DNA of 64,000 nucleotides from Pseudovibrio sp. M1P-2-3 (lineage in GTDB: Bacteria > Pseudomonadota > Alphaproteobacteria > Rhizobiales > Stappiaceae). A program made the translations under genes and the position numbers. Where the stretch lies: positions 2,005,001-2,069,000 of the forward strand of contig NZ_JARRCW010000001.1 of assembly GCF_031501865.1 (NCBI RefSeq). Reading direction: 5' to 3'. The notes under the pieces were generated by a model that was not told where the DNA came from, searched no databases, and saw only the letters and a list, made by a program, of their open reading frames with translations. Position 1 is the stretch's first letter, and each line of letters starts with the position of its first letter. This document shows positions 39,603 through 48,112 of this stretch, piece by piece.

Positions 39603-40856
39603 ATGCAGGTGTTGGTGCGTAGTAGTTGGGCTAGAAACTTTTTCGTAACAGTGCTTTACATTTGCACTAAGTTTATCATGATGCTGGATCTGGCTGGTTT
39701 GCTCAAAGTTTACCGAGGTTTATTGGGACTTGGTGCTGTAGTAATTTTCTTCCTTTCAATGGGGCACTCGGCACAAGCGATTATTCTTAAATCCAAGTCC
39801 GCGATTCTCTATGATGCAAGTGCCGACAAAGTCATTTATTCAAAAAACTCAGATAGTCCTTTTCCTCCTGCTAACTTGACCAAAATCATGACGTCTCTAG
39901 CCGTTGTAAACGCCTTGAGAAATGAGGAAATTGCGGGACAGACACCACTTCGGATAAGTGAGCATGCGTGGCGTACAGGCGGTGCACCGGCACGTGTAAC
40001 GACTATGTTTGCAAATGTCCGCAGTACTGTAAGCGTTGACAACCTTCTGCAAGGATTGGTTGTTCATAGTGCGAACGATGCTGCAATAGCTCTTGCCGAG
40101 GGTATAGATGGTGACGAAGCCAGTTTTGCTGCAAGAATGTCTGAGACTGCTGCTGGCCTTGGTATGCTGGGAACGACCTATGCTAATCCAACTGGCTATA
40201 AACACAAATATAATCAAACGACACTAAGTGATCAGATTCTATTAGCTCGCCACATAGCTAATGAAGTTCCTGATCTCTTCGCGCTTTATGGACAAGAGAG
40301 CTTTAAATGGAATAAGATTTTACAAAGAAATAAAAATCCTCTTCGTAAGGAAATCAAAAACCTAGAGGGGTTTGCCGCAGGGTATACGCGAGATTTTGGC
40401 TTCTCGGCTATTGGGACTATACAGATTGGAGCGAAGAGATACATTGCTGGAGTGGCTGGAGCTCCCACTGCAGAGGATCGTCTTGACGATATGAAAACCC
40501 TATTGGTTCGGGCATTTTCCTCTCTAACAATTCTTCCCATTTTTGATAGGGGGGAATATGTTGGACAGGCCTCAGTTTATGGGGGGAGTTCTCCTGATGT
40601 TCCTCTTATAGCAAAAGATACGATTGCTGCGCTTTTGAATACAGGCGATAAAAAGTACTACAGTTTAAAAATATCCTATCAGGGGCCCCTTACAGCACCT
40701 GTGAAAAAAGGTACTGAAGTGGGGGAACTTCAGATATTATCTAAAAATGACGTGATTTATCGCGCACCTCTTATTACAGGTGGAGATGTAGGCGTTGGGA
40801 GCTTGAAGCAAAGGTCCACAGATGCTGTTGGCGAGTTATTCTGGAAAATATTCTAA
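39603..40856 (+). CDS. PBP5-like D,D-carboxypeptidase homologue lacking catalytic motifs
   Basis: A protein of the D-alanyl-D-alanine carboxypeptidase (S11, DacA/C/F) family in the normal operon position. From ATG 39603 it has 417 residues. GTG 39609 or ATG 39678 are alternative starts, the latter giving a simple signal peptide ending SAQA. The catalytic SxxK tetrad is NLTK (residues 91-94; Asn codon 39873-39875), so the nucleophilic serine is missing. SxN is kept (SAN 156-158), but KTG is AAG (258-260; 40374-40382). The PBP5_C-like domain (about 325-410) is retained. It should not act as a carboxypeptidase and may be a structural or regulatory pseudoenzyme. Confidence 0.82.
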   Translation: MQVLVRSSWARNFFVTVLYICTKFIMMLDLAGLLKVYRGLLGLGAVVIFFLSMGHSAQAIILKSKSAILYDASADKVIYSKNSDSPFPPANLTKIMTSLAVVNALRNEEIAGQTPLRISEHAWRTGGAPARVTTMFANVRSTVSVDNLLQGLVVHSANDAAIALAEGIDGDEASFAARMSETAAGLGMLGTTYANPTGYKHKYNQTTLSDQILLARHIANEVPDLFALYGQESFKWNKILQRNKNPLRKEIKNLEGFAAGYTRDFGFSAIGTIQIGAKRYIAGVAGAPTAEDRLDDMKTLLVRAFSSLTILPIFDRGEYVGQASVYGGSSPDVPLIAKDTIAALLNTGDKKYYSLKISYQGPLTAPVKKGTEVGELQILSKNDVIYRAPLITGGDVGVGSLKQRSTDAVGELFWKIF

Positions 40857-40887
40857 TACTTAGAGACGGGCAGGAGCTTTGAAGAAA

Positions 40888-41547
40888 GTGCGCGGCAAGT
40901 TTATAACATTTGAAGGCGGAGAGGGGGCCGGTAAATCCACCCAGATCCAAGAGTTGAAAAAGCAGCTTGAAGCTCAAGGCTTTTCAGTCGTGATGACACG
41001 GGAACCGGGGGGCTCTGCTGGAGCAGAGTTGCTTCGGGAAATTTTACTTTCTGGACAGGCCCAGCGTTATGGTGTTGATGCGGAAGCTGTATTATTCGCA
41101 GCAGCGCGCGCTGATCATATTGATACTGTAATTTCGCCAGCTCTTTGTAAAGGCCAGTGGGTTTTGTGTGACAGGTTTGCTGATTCCTCACGCGTCTATC
41201 AAGGAGAGGCAGGAGTTGAGAAAACTCTCATTAATCATTTACAATCGCTGGCAATTAACGAAAACGATCCTGATCTGACTATTTTGATAGATGTTCCAGT
41301 TGATATTGGTATGTCCAGAGTAACCAAAAGAAGCGATGATGGTCCAGACCGCTTTGAACAAGATACAACTACAACCCATGAACGGCGGCGGGCATTGTTC
41401 CTTTCCATGGCGGGGCGGGAAGTGGACCGCTTTGTAGTTGTTGACGGTTGCCAAGATGCTGCGACTGTTTCCAAAAATATCTTAAATGCAGTGTGTGGAA
41501 AATTTCCCTCATATATGAAAGAAGCCACCTTAGGAAGTTCCCAGTAG
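40888..41547 (+). CDS. tmk: thymidylate kinase
   Basis: dTMP kinase, which phosphorylates dTMP to dTDP for DNA synthesis. The P-loop is FEGGEGAGKSTQ near the N-terminus, followed by the DR(Y/F)-type motif CDRFADSS and the LID region with RSDDGPDRFEQ. The open frame begins at TTG 40879, but AGGAG (40872-40876) lies only 2 nt before it. GTG 40888 has better spacing and gives 219 residues. The gene is in the conserved operon between the dac-like gene and holB. Confidence 0.93.
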   Translation: MRGKFITFEGGEGAGKSTQIQELKKQLEAQGFSVVMTREPGGSAGAELLREILLSGQAQRYGVDAEAVLFAAARADHIDTVISPALCKGQWVLCDRFADSSRVYQGEAGVEKTLINHLQSLAINENDPDLTILIDVPVDIGMSRVTKRSDDGPDRFEQDTTTTHERRRALFLSMAGREVDRFVVVDGCQDAATVSKNILNAVCGKFPSYMKEATLGSSQ

Positions 41548-41551
41548 TCTC

Positions 41552-42637
41552 ATGGCAAAAGCAATGCAGTCAATTGAAGTCCCCGAGGCGGATCAGCTTG
41601 AAGGGATGGCTCTTCCTCGTGAGCAAAGCGTCCTTTTTGGCCATAAAGAGGCGGAACTAAAGCTTCTGAATGCCTATAAATCTAGCCGTTTCCACCATGC
41701 ATGGATTCTAGGTGGCCCAAAGGGTACGGGAAAAGCGACACTTGCGTTTCGTTTCGCAAAATTTGTACTTGCCAATCCAGACCGATTTGGATTGGAAGTT
41801 CAATCAGCAGTGAACCTGAATGTACCTGCACAGTCGCATAACGCTCGAATGGTATCTGCCGGGTCCCACGCGGATCTTCTTCATTTACGCAGGCCTTGGA
41901 ACGAGAAGAGCAAACGGTTTATGCGGGATCTTCCTGTATCTGAAGTGCGTAAGACTGTCCGGTTTTTCGGCTCAACTTCCGCTGGCGGGCAGTGGAGGGT
42001 ATGCCTTATTGATGCTGCCGATGATATGAATGCAAATGCAGCCAACGCTCTTTTGAAAATATTGGAAGAGCCTCCAGAAAATTGTGTTTTTCTGGTCCTC
42101 TCTCACAGTCCTGGACGATTGCTACCAACTATTCGCTCCCGTTGTCGTCGTTTGGATATGCGCAAGCTAAATGATAATCAGCTTTTAGAAGCTTTGTCAT
42201 TCTATGAAGCGTTCCATGATGGGGAGCCTGAGAAAACAAAGGCATTACTGACCCTTGCTAATGGTAGCTTGCGAAATGCCTTCATAGCTTTGGAAAGTGG
42301 CGGACTGGAGCTTGCGGCTAAATTCAATAGTCTGACGGTTCATTTGCCACAGTTGGATATGCGTGAAGCACATAGCTTTGCAGAACAGGTAAGTGCGCAT
42401 GGAGCTGATGACCTTTGGATCAGCTTTCTGGACTTGATACGCAACTTTCTTTCGCTGCAAGTTGGAAAAGGCACTGATATGCCAGCCAAGCATCTTGTTT
42501 GCTGGACAGACTTGTGGGAAAAGGTTGGCAATGCAGCAGGCGCAACCGATGCTCTAAATCTTGACAGGAAACAAGTTGTGCTCTCCTTCCTCATCGAACT
42601 GCGAGAAGTGAGCCGGCGCAATACTGGCATTTCCTGA
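41552..42637 (+). CDS. holB: DNA polymerase III subunit delta'
   Basis: The clamp-loader delta' subunit, 361 residues, an AAA+ protein. It has a P-loop-like HAWILGGPKGTGKATLAFRFA (landmark GGPKGTGKAT, about residues 54-63), sensor 1 region VLSHSPGRLLPTIRSRCRR (SRC motif typical of clamp loaders) and NANAANALLKILEEPPEN. It starts 4 bp after tmk, which is the usual tmk-holB pairing. Confidence 0.92.
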   Translation: MAKAMQSIEVPEADQLEGMALPREQSVLFGHKEAELKLLNAYKSSRFHHAWILGGPKGTGKATLAFRFAKFVLANPDRFGLEVQSAVNLNVPAQSHNARMVSAGSHADLLHLRRPWNEKSKRFMRDLPVSEVRKTVRFFGSTSAGGQWRVCLIDAADDMNANAANALLKILEEPPENCVFLVLSHSPGRLLPTIRSRCRRLDMRKLNDNQLLEALSFYEAFHDGEPEKTKALLTLANGSLRNAFIALESGGLELAAKFNSLTVHLPQLDMREAHSFAEQVSAHGADDLWISFLDLIRNFLSLQVGKGTDMPAKHLVCWTDLWEKVGNAAGATDALNLDRKQVVLSFLIELREVSRRNTGIS

Positions 42638-42702
42638 GTTAACGCTTGGGACATCGCGCAGCCTGCTTTAAATTTAAACTTTAATTGAGGTCGCACGATC
42701 AT

Positions 42703-44256
42703 ATGACCGGCAAGTCACCTTTTTATATTACAACTGCGATTTCCTATCCAAACGGGGCACCGCATATCGGACACGCTTATGAGGCAATCGCAACGGATGT
42801 ACTCGCCCGTTTTCAGCGTTTGGATGGCCACGATGTTCATTTTTTGACAGGAACTGATGTCCACGGTCAAAAAATGCTGCAAACTGCAGTAAAAGAGGGG
42901 ATATCTCCTTCTGAACTTGCCGATCTGAACTCAAAGCGCTTCCGCGAAATGGTGGAGATGCTGGGTTGCTCGAATGATGACTTTATCCAGACCAATGAAG
43001 AGCGCCACTTCAAAGCTTCCCAGGCGATTTGGCAGCGTATGGCGGACAATGGTGACATCTACAAAGATAGCTATTCTGGCTGGTATTCTGTTCGGGATGA
43101 AGCATACTACCAAAAAGGCGAAACGGAGCTTCGTGAAGATGGAGTTCGTTATGGCCCACAAGGAACGCCTGTGGAGTGGGTAGAGGAAGAAAGCTACTTT
43201 TTTAAACTTTCTGCCTATGAAGATAAGCTATTGCAGCTTTATGAAAGCCAGCCTGATTTTATAGGTCCCTCCAGTCGCCGCAATGAGATCATGAGCTTTG
43301 TGAAGGGCGGTTTACGCGACCTTTCCATTTCTCGTACAACATTTGACTGGGGTATTCCGGTTCCTGGAGATGAAAAACATGTGATGTATGTTTGGGTGGA
43401 TGCACTGACAAACTACATAACCGCTCTGGGATATCCGGATCTTGACGGCAATATGGATAAGTTTTGGCCTGCCAATGTGCATGTGATTGGCAAGGATATT
43501 ATCCGTTTTCATGCGGTTTACTGGCCAGCATTCCTGATGTCAGCCGGAATTGCTCTTCCTGAACGCATTTTTGCGCACGGTTTCTTATTTAATAGCGGCG
43601 AAAAGATGTCAAAGTCTTTAGGGAACGTAATTGCGCCTGCTGATTTAGTGGAAACTTATGGCTTGGATGCCGTCCGATTTTTCTTCCTTCGCGAAGTTCC
43701 TTTTGGACAAGATGGCAATTACTCTCATGAACAAGTGGTGAACCGCATTAATGCGGACCTGGCCAATGATTTGGGTAATCTTGCCCAGCGCTCAATTTCT
43801 ATGATCTTCAAGAACTGTGAAGGCAAAATTCCAGAGGCTAAAGAACTTAGCGATACAGACAAGGACATTCTTGCACAAGCTGATGCCATGTTGGATGCGT
43901 GTCGTTCCTACATGAGCAAGCAAGAAATTCATCAATCTTTGAATACTATCTGGACAGTTGTTGGAGAAGCAAACCGCTATTTCGCCTCTCAGGAGCCATG
44001 GGCTCTAAAGAAAACCAACCCAGGGCGCATGGCAACAGTTCTGTATGTTACCGCAGAAATTATTCGTCAGGTGGCCATCCTTGCACAGCCTGTTATGCCT
44101 AGTTCCGCTTCTAGACTCTTGGATCTTCTGGAAATCCCAGAAGATGAGCGTGGCTTTAGTCAACTCATGCAAGACAAAAAGCTGAAATCTGGCGTGAAAA
44201 TTTCCAAACCTAGTGGTATTTTCCCACGCTATGTGGAGCCGGAAGTCGCCAGCTAA
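42703..44256 (+). CDS. metG: methionyl-tRNA synthetase
   Basis: A class I aminoacyl-tRNA synthetase charging tRNA-Met. The HIGH motif is [11 protein letters not shown] (about residues 16-26) and the KMSKS motif is [11 protein letters not shown] (about 300-310). At 517 residues it is the short form without the C-terminal dimerisation domain, common in alphaproteobacteria. The frame opens at TTG 42685, but GAGG (42687-42690) selects ATG 42703. In related genomes metG is usually followed by a TatD-type DNase gene; here it is followed by a terminator and the accessory island. Confidence 0.94.
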   Translation: MTGKSPFYITTAISYPNGAPHIGHAYEAIATDVLARFQRLDGHDVHFLTGTDVHGQKMLQTAVKEGISPSELADLNSKRFREMVEMLGCSNDDFIQTNEERHFKASQAIWQRMADNGDIYKDSYSGWYSVRDEAYYQKGETELREDGVRYGPQGTPVEWVEEESYFFKLSAYEDKLLQLYESQPDFIGPSSRRNEIMSFVKGGLRDLSISRTTFDWGIPVPGDEKHVMYVWVDALTNYITALGYPDLDGNMDKFWPANVHVIGKDIIRFHAVYWPAFLMSAGIALPERIFAHGFLFNSGEKMSKSLGNVIAPADLVETYGLDAVRFFFLREVPFGQDGNYSHEQVVNRINADLANDLGNLAQRSISMIFKNCEGKIPEAKELSDTDKDILAQADAMLDACRSYMSKQEIHQSLNTIWTVVGEANRYFASQEPWALKKTNPGRMATVLYVTAEIIRQVAILAQPVMPSSASRLLDLLEIPEDERGFSQLMQDKKLKSGVKISKPSGIFPRYVEPEVAS

Positions 44257-44277
44257 GCTAAAAGAAACACTACGATT

Positions 44278-44306
44278 AAAACCCCGCAGCCAGTTTGTGG
44301 GGTTTT
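44278..44306 (+). terminator. rho-independent terminator after metG
   Basis: An 11-bp stem, aaaaccccgca (44278-44288) with tgtggggtttt (44296-44306), with a 7-nt loop and T-rich downstream sequence, starts 21 bp after the metG stop. It closes the rlpA-metG operon. Confidence 0.88.
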
Positions 44307-44389
44307 ATTTTATTTCTTTCTGAACCAAGACATACCAGCGGCACCTGCTTTTGACTTGGGCGGCTCGCACGGGCGGTATGGACCGCCAA

Positions 44390-44916
44390 ACACTGCCAGA
44401 CTGGGTGCACCGGTTGGTATTCATTGATGAGGCAAGTATAAAGACCAATATGACGCCGCTACGTGGGCGCCGCTATCGAGGCAACCGACTACCGCACCTT
44501 TGGGCAAGTGGCAGACTCAGGCCTTCATAGCTGGGTTACGCTGTGATAGTCTCCTTGCCCCTTGATGATTCAGGGAGCCATGAATGGTGATACCTTTGTT
44601 ACCTATATCAAAACTCAATTGGCGCCGGTGATGTGGTCATTCTTGACAATCTGAATGTTCATAAAAGCCCATTAGCAGTGAAAGCACTTCGTGAAGTCGA
44701 CGTTGGTTTTTATTCCTGCCCAAATACTCTCCTGATTTGAATCCAATAGAGATAGCCTTTTCCAAAATCAAAGCCCTCCTACGGAAGGCGAAAGCGCACA
44801 CTTATGAAGCTCTGTGGCAGGAGTTAGGGAACATCTGTGACATGTTCAGCTCACACGAATGCTGGAACTTTTTAAAGGACCCGGGTTATGTTGCGCATTC
44901 ATTGCCCGATGCTTGA
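44390..44916 (+). pseudogene. decayed IS630-family transposase
   Basis: Translation in shifting frames recovers the C-terminal DDE half of an IS630 (Tc1/mariner-like) transposase. The pieces, in order, are LVFIDEASIKTNMTPLRGR, GKWQTQAFIAGLRCDSLLAP, AMNGDTFVTYIKTQLAP, DVVILDNLNVHKSPLAVKAL and YSPDLNPIEIAFSKIKALLRK. The three catalytic acids (FIDE, LDN, NPIE) are all visible. At least four frame disruptions and the missing N-terminal half mean it is inactive. It marks the left edge of the accessory island and lies just upstream of the NRPS. Confidence 0.8.
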
Positions 44917-45264
44917 GCTCTATGTGGCCGCCATTAATGGTATGGCGATACGGGAGGTCGTCAGTTGGGCTATAGATAAGTATATGAAGGCGAGCTTGTG
45001 TTGTGTTTCAAATGGCGTTGGTTCCGTGAAAATATTTCGGGTCTCAATACTGCTCGAATGAGTATCATACACGGCAGCGAAATGCTGGGATCAGTGGAGA
45101 CTGATACTGGTTGGACTTAGCTGTGAGAGACATCCAGACCACCTGAACTTTTACTCACCCATTTATAATTTGGCCGCTCTGATATGTTAGGAGTTTCCAA
45201 AACACCAGTACTTATAATGTTAGGAAGTTCATCAGGGTATCTGGTTGAAATAGGGAGTGTGCGC
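44917..45264 (+). other. gap between IS630 remnant and NRPS
   Basis: I find no convincing gene. The frame of the NRPS is open from ATG 45184 but no ribosome binding site precedes it; AGGGAG at 45252-45257 points to 45265 as the start. The NRPS promoter would lie here. Confidence 0.4.
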
Positions 45265-46389
45265 ATGAGTATACTGTCGACTAAGGCAGCGACAGTGCGT
45301 TTTCAACGTTTTATTGGTGCGCCTTTCTATCTAGATCTTTCCTTCGCAAGAATGAAAAGAAACTCCAGATCCACTTGTAGGAAACTTTCGGAAATTAGCG
45401 TCAAATATCAAGAGAAATTTAACAAATTGTCGCTTGAAGAGCACACGGTAATTCATGTTCAAGCCGCATTAGCGTTGGCTCTTGGAAAGTTTGCAAACTG
45501 TCGTGACGTAGCTTTCGGAACAGATTGGTTAAGAGGTGGGCAAGAGCAAGGAGCCAACCTTATAACTGTGGCGCGTGTGGAAATACCTCCTGAATGTGAA
45601 AGTGTTAGAACGTTTCTTGAGAAGGTTACAAGGGCAATTGACCTTGCACAACGCCAGGGCCCAATTAACGAAATTGACTTCTTGAGAGGTTTAGGGATCG
45701 AGCCTCCTGTAGATCTCCATTCCTTTTATCAAGTTTACTGCCGGTTTGAAGATAGAGGCATCTTTAGCGAACCTTTTGCTAACCTCCCCAGTGATTTGGA
45801 CATAGCGTTTGCCTTTGCTTTAAGCAGTGGAGGAACCAATATTAAAATCCGCTTTAGGCAAGACCTTTTTGAAGTAAGCGCTGTGAAAGTTTTCGCCCGG
45901 TTGGTCGCGTCTCTGGCTGAGGCGATGGGGGATGCATTGGATCAACCCCTTGGAGTGTTTTGGGAGCAGACTCTCCAATACGAACTTACAAATACTTATG
46001 GAAATGAACTAAGCCTGCTCTTGGCACGACAGAAGGCTGAGAGCAGCCCGTGGTACCCATTAACGTTGGTTCAGCAAGACCAATGGCTGAGTGAACTGAC
46101 GGGGGTACGACTGGACTGCAACGTCATCCTTGGGACGTTGGACTTACCCAAAGATCTAGACCTTCTATACATGAAGAAAGTCCTGCGAGCAGTGGCCGAT
46201 GCTTGTGAATTTACCCATTTGAAAATTTTGAAGAGTGGTCTGCAATCGCCAGCAAAAGACAGTCAGGTTACAGTCTCCCAGCACAAAGTGCAGGAGTTTG
46301 GATGGTCCGAACATGGACCTGCAGTAGTTTTGAGCTGGCATGAACAAAGGTTGCGAGAAGGGGGGGACTGGGGAATTCGCCCTATTTGA
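45265..46389 (+). CDS. NRPS fragment 1: orphan C-lobe and start of condensation domain 1
   Basis: First piece of a non-ribosomal peptide synthetase locus (45265-56769). ATG 45265 has AGGGAG at 45252-45257. From about 45300 to 45990 the sequence matches only the C-terminal lobe of a condensation domain (ALALALGKFANCRDVAFGTD, equivalent to the lobe-2 start), without its catalytic HHxxxDG lobe. A new condensation domain begins near 46045 (WYPLTLVQQDQWLSEL). The frame then breaks in a run of seven G at 46360-46366: with six G it would run straight into the next piece. This may be a real mutation, a slippage site or a homopolymer sequencing error. Confidence 0.75.
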   Translation: MSILSTKAATVRFQRFIGAPFYLDLSFARMKRNSRSTCRKLSEISVKYQEKFNKLSLEEHTVIHVQAALALALGKFANCRDVAFGTDWLRGGQEQGANLITVARVEIPPECESVRTFLEKVTRAIDLAQRQGPINEIDFLRGLGIEPPVDLHSFYQVYCRFEDRGIFSEPFANLPSDLDIAFAFALSSGGTNIKIRFRQDLFEVSAVKVFARLVASLAEAMGDALDQPLGVFWEQTLQYELTNTYGNELSLLLARQKAESSPWYPLTLVQQDQWLSELTGVRLDCNVILGTLDLPKDLDLLYMKKVLRAVADACEFTHLKILKSGLQSPAKDSQVTVSQHKVQEFGWSEHGPAVVLSWHEQRLREGGDWGIRPI

Positions 46390-48112
46390 GGCTCCTGAGG
46401 GCTATTTGCTAGCAATTCGGTGCTCCCATCATTTTTTGGATGCTTGGGGAGCATATCAGCTATTTATGCTCATTTGTGAGACCTATGAGCGGTTTAGCGG
46501 AACGACAGCTCAGATAGTACTGAAGGAAAACCGGTTTCTTCCTGCTCTGCAGGAGGATCAGATCTATCGGCTCTGTGGTGAAGAAGATCACGACCTGAGG
46601 TATTGGCGCGAAACTCTTGAAGGTTGCGCTGGACAACCACTGATTATGCATCTGGCAGATCATCCTGTAGCTCTTGCAAAACCCTCACCTATTAAAACCT
46701 TACGCTGCCAGCTTCCACCCGATTTGGTGGGTCGCCTGCGCCAAAACTCAAGGGCGTTAGGCGTGACGTTTGATACATTTTTGTCGGCTATGGTTCGCCT
46801 ATATCTGGCAAAAATGAGCGGTCGGCAAAGCATTATCACTGCGGAAACTGCCCTGAATCGCACACGGCGCCAATTGCGGATTTTGGGTCACTTCTCCAAT
46901 ATGGTTCCGCTGCAGACATACATAGAAGAACAAAAAAGTGTTACGCAGTTTCTTCAGACAGCTGCACAGCAACAAAGGCAGGCGCACAAACACGGTCGGG
47001 TTCCTTTTGGGCGGGTACTACGTGAGTGTGGACTGCAAAGGGCACATGGGGATGTGCGTGTCAATATCTTACTATCACGCAAAGGACCAAGCTTAAATGG
47101 GCAAGCTATTCGCGCTCGCACAATTACTGGACAACATTCAAAATTCAGTATCAGCCTGTGGCAACTTCACTATGACATGCCTTTGGAAGTTTTACTTGAT
47201 TACGACATAGGGCTTTTTGAAGAGCGGACAATCAAGGTCCACCAATCACGATTATTAAACTTCTTTGATAAAGTTACTAAAGATCTGAATTTACCTGTCT
47301 CCTCTCTCTCTGTGTGCGACATAGCTGAATATCATTTGGTCACATCCACCTTCAATGATACACAGGTAGACTATCTCAAGGGAGTTTCGATACTCGACCA
47401 TTTTAAAAGCCAAGTGCAAATTCACCCAGATTCCACAGCTGTCATCGATGATAGGAAATCTTTAACATATCGTGAGTTGGACAGGCGCTCCAATCGGCTG
47501 GCTCGATACTTGATTGCCCAAGGCGTTGGGCCGGAACAAGTTGTTGGGGTGTGCCTAGAACGATCCGTGGAACTGGTCTTTGCCCTACTAGCAATCTTGA
47601 AAGCAGGGGGGGGCTACCTCTTCCTAGCTCCTGATTACCCGCTGGAGCGATTTACTTTCATGCTGGAGGATGCCGAGTGTGGACTTGTCATCAGACATAA
47701 AGCAGTTGGTCCGCCAATACACAGCATAGATCCACAATCTAGATTTCATCAAATTTTTTTGGATGATGGAAAATGCCTGTCAGAGCTTACATCTTACTCA
47801 TGTGCATCCCTTAAACCGAGCGAGCGAAACGGCCTGTTGACACAGAACAGTCTGGCCTATGTGATTTACACATCCGGCTCTTCCGGAAAGCCTAAGGGGG
47901 TGATGGTTGGCCATCGGGAGATCACTAACCGGCTGGCGTGGATGCAGGAGTACATGCCACTTGGTCCGCAAGACACCTTGTTGCAAAAGACGCCTTGCAC
48001 CTTTGATGTTTCAGTTTGGGAGTTGCTTTGGTGGGCGGTTGCCGGTGCCCGCGTGGTTATGCTGACACCGGGTGCCACCGGGATATTAATGCACTGTTTC
48101 AGGTTATTGTGA
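46340..48112 (+). CDS. NRPS fragment 2: condensation domain 1 and adenylation domain 1 (N-part)
   Basis: Second open piece of the NRPS; the nominal start at 46340 is artificial because the frame continues from fragment 1 across the G-run. It completes condensation domain 1. The active-site motif reads SHHFLDA at about 46424-46444, so the first His of HHxxxDG is Ser, while the catalytic second His and the Asp remain. Adenylation domain 1 starts near 47340 and shows VIYTSGSSGKPKGV and FDVSVWE. The frame stops at 48112 because one C is missing at about 48075-48076; restoring it gives PGAHRDINAL, the normal continuation. Confidence 0.75.
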   Translation: MNKGCEKGGTGEFALFEAPEGYLLAIRCSHHFLDAWGAYQLFMLICETYERFSGTTAQIVLKENRFLPALQEDQIYRLCGEEDHDLRYWRETLEGCAGQPLIMHLADHPVALAKPSPIKTLRCQLPPDLVGRLRQNSRALGVTFDTFLSAMVRLYLAKMSGRQSIITAETALNRTRRQLRILGHFSNMVPLQTYIEEQKSVTQFLQTAAQQQRQAHKHGRVPFGRVLRECGLQRAHGDVRVNILLSRKGPSLNGQAIRARTITGQHSKFSISLWQLHYDMPLEVLLDYDIGLFEERTIKVHQSRLLNFFDKVTKDLNLPVSSLSVCDIAEYHLVTSTFNDTQVDYLKGVSILDHFKSQVQIHPDSTAVIDDRKSLTYRELDRRSNRLARYLIAQGVGPEQVVGVCLERSVELVFALLAILKAGGGYLFLAPDYPLERFTFMLEDAECGLVIRHKAVGPPIHSIDPQSRFHQIFLDDGKCLSELTSYSCASLKPSERNGLLTQNSLAYVIYTSGSSGKPKGVMVGHREITNRLAWMQEYMPLGPQDTLLQKTPCTFDVSVWELLWWAVAGARVVMLTPGATGILMHCFRLL

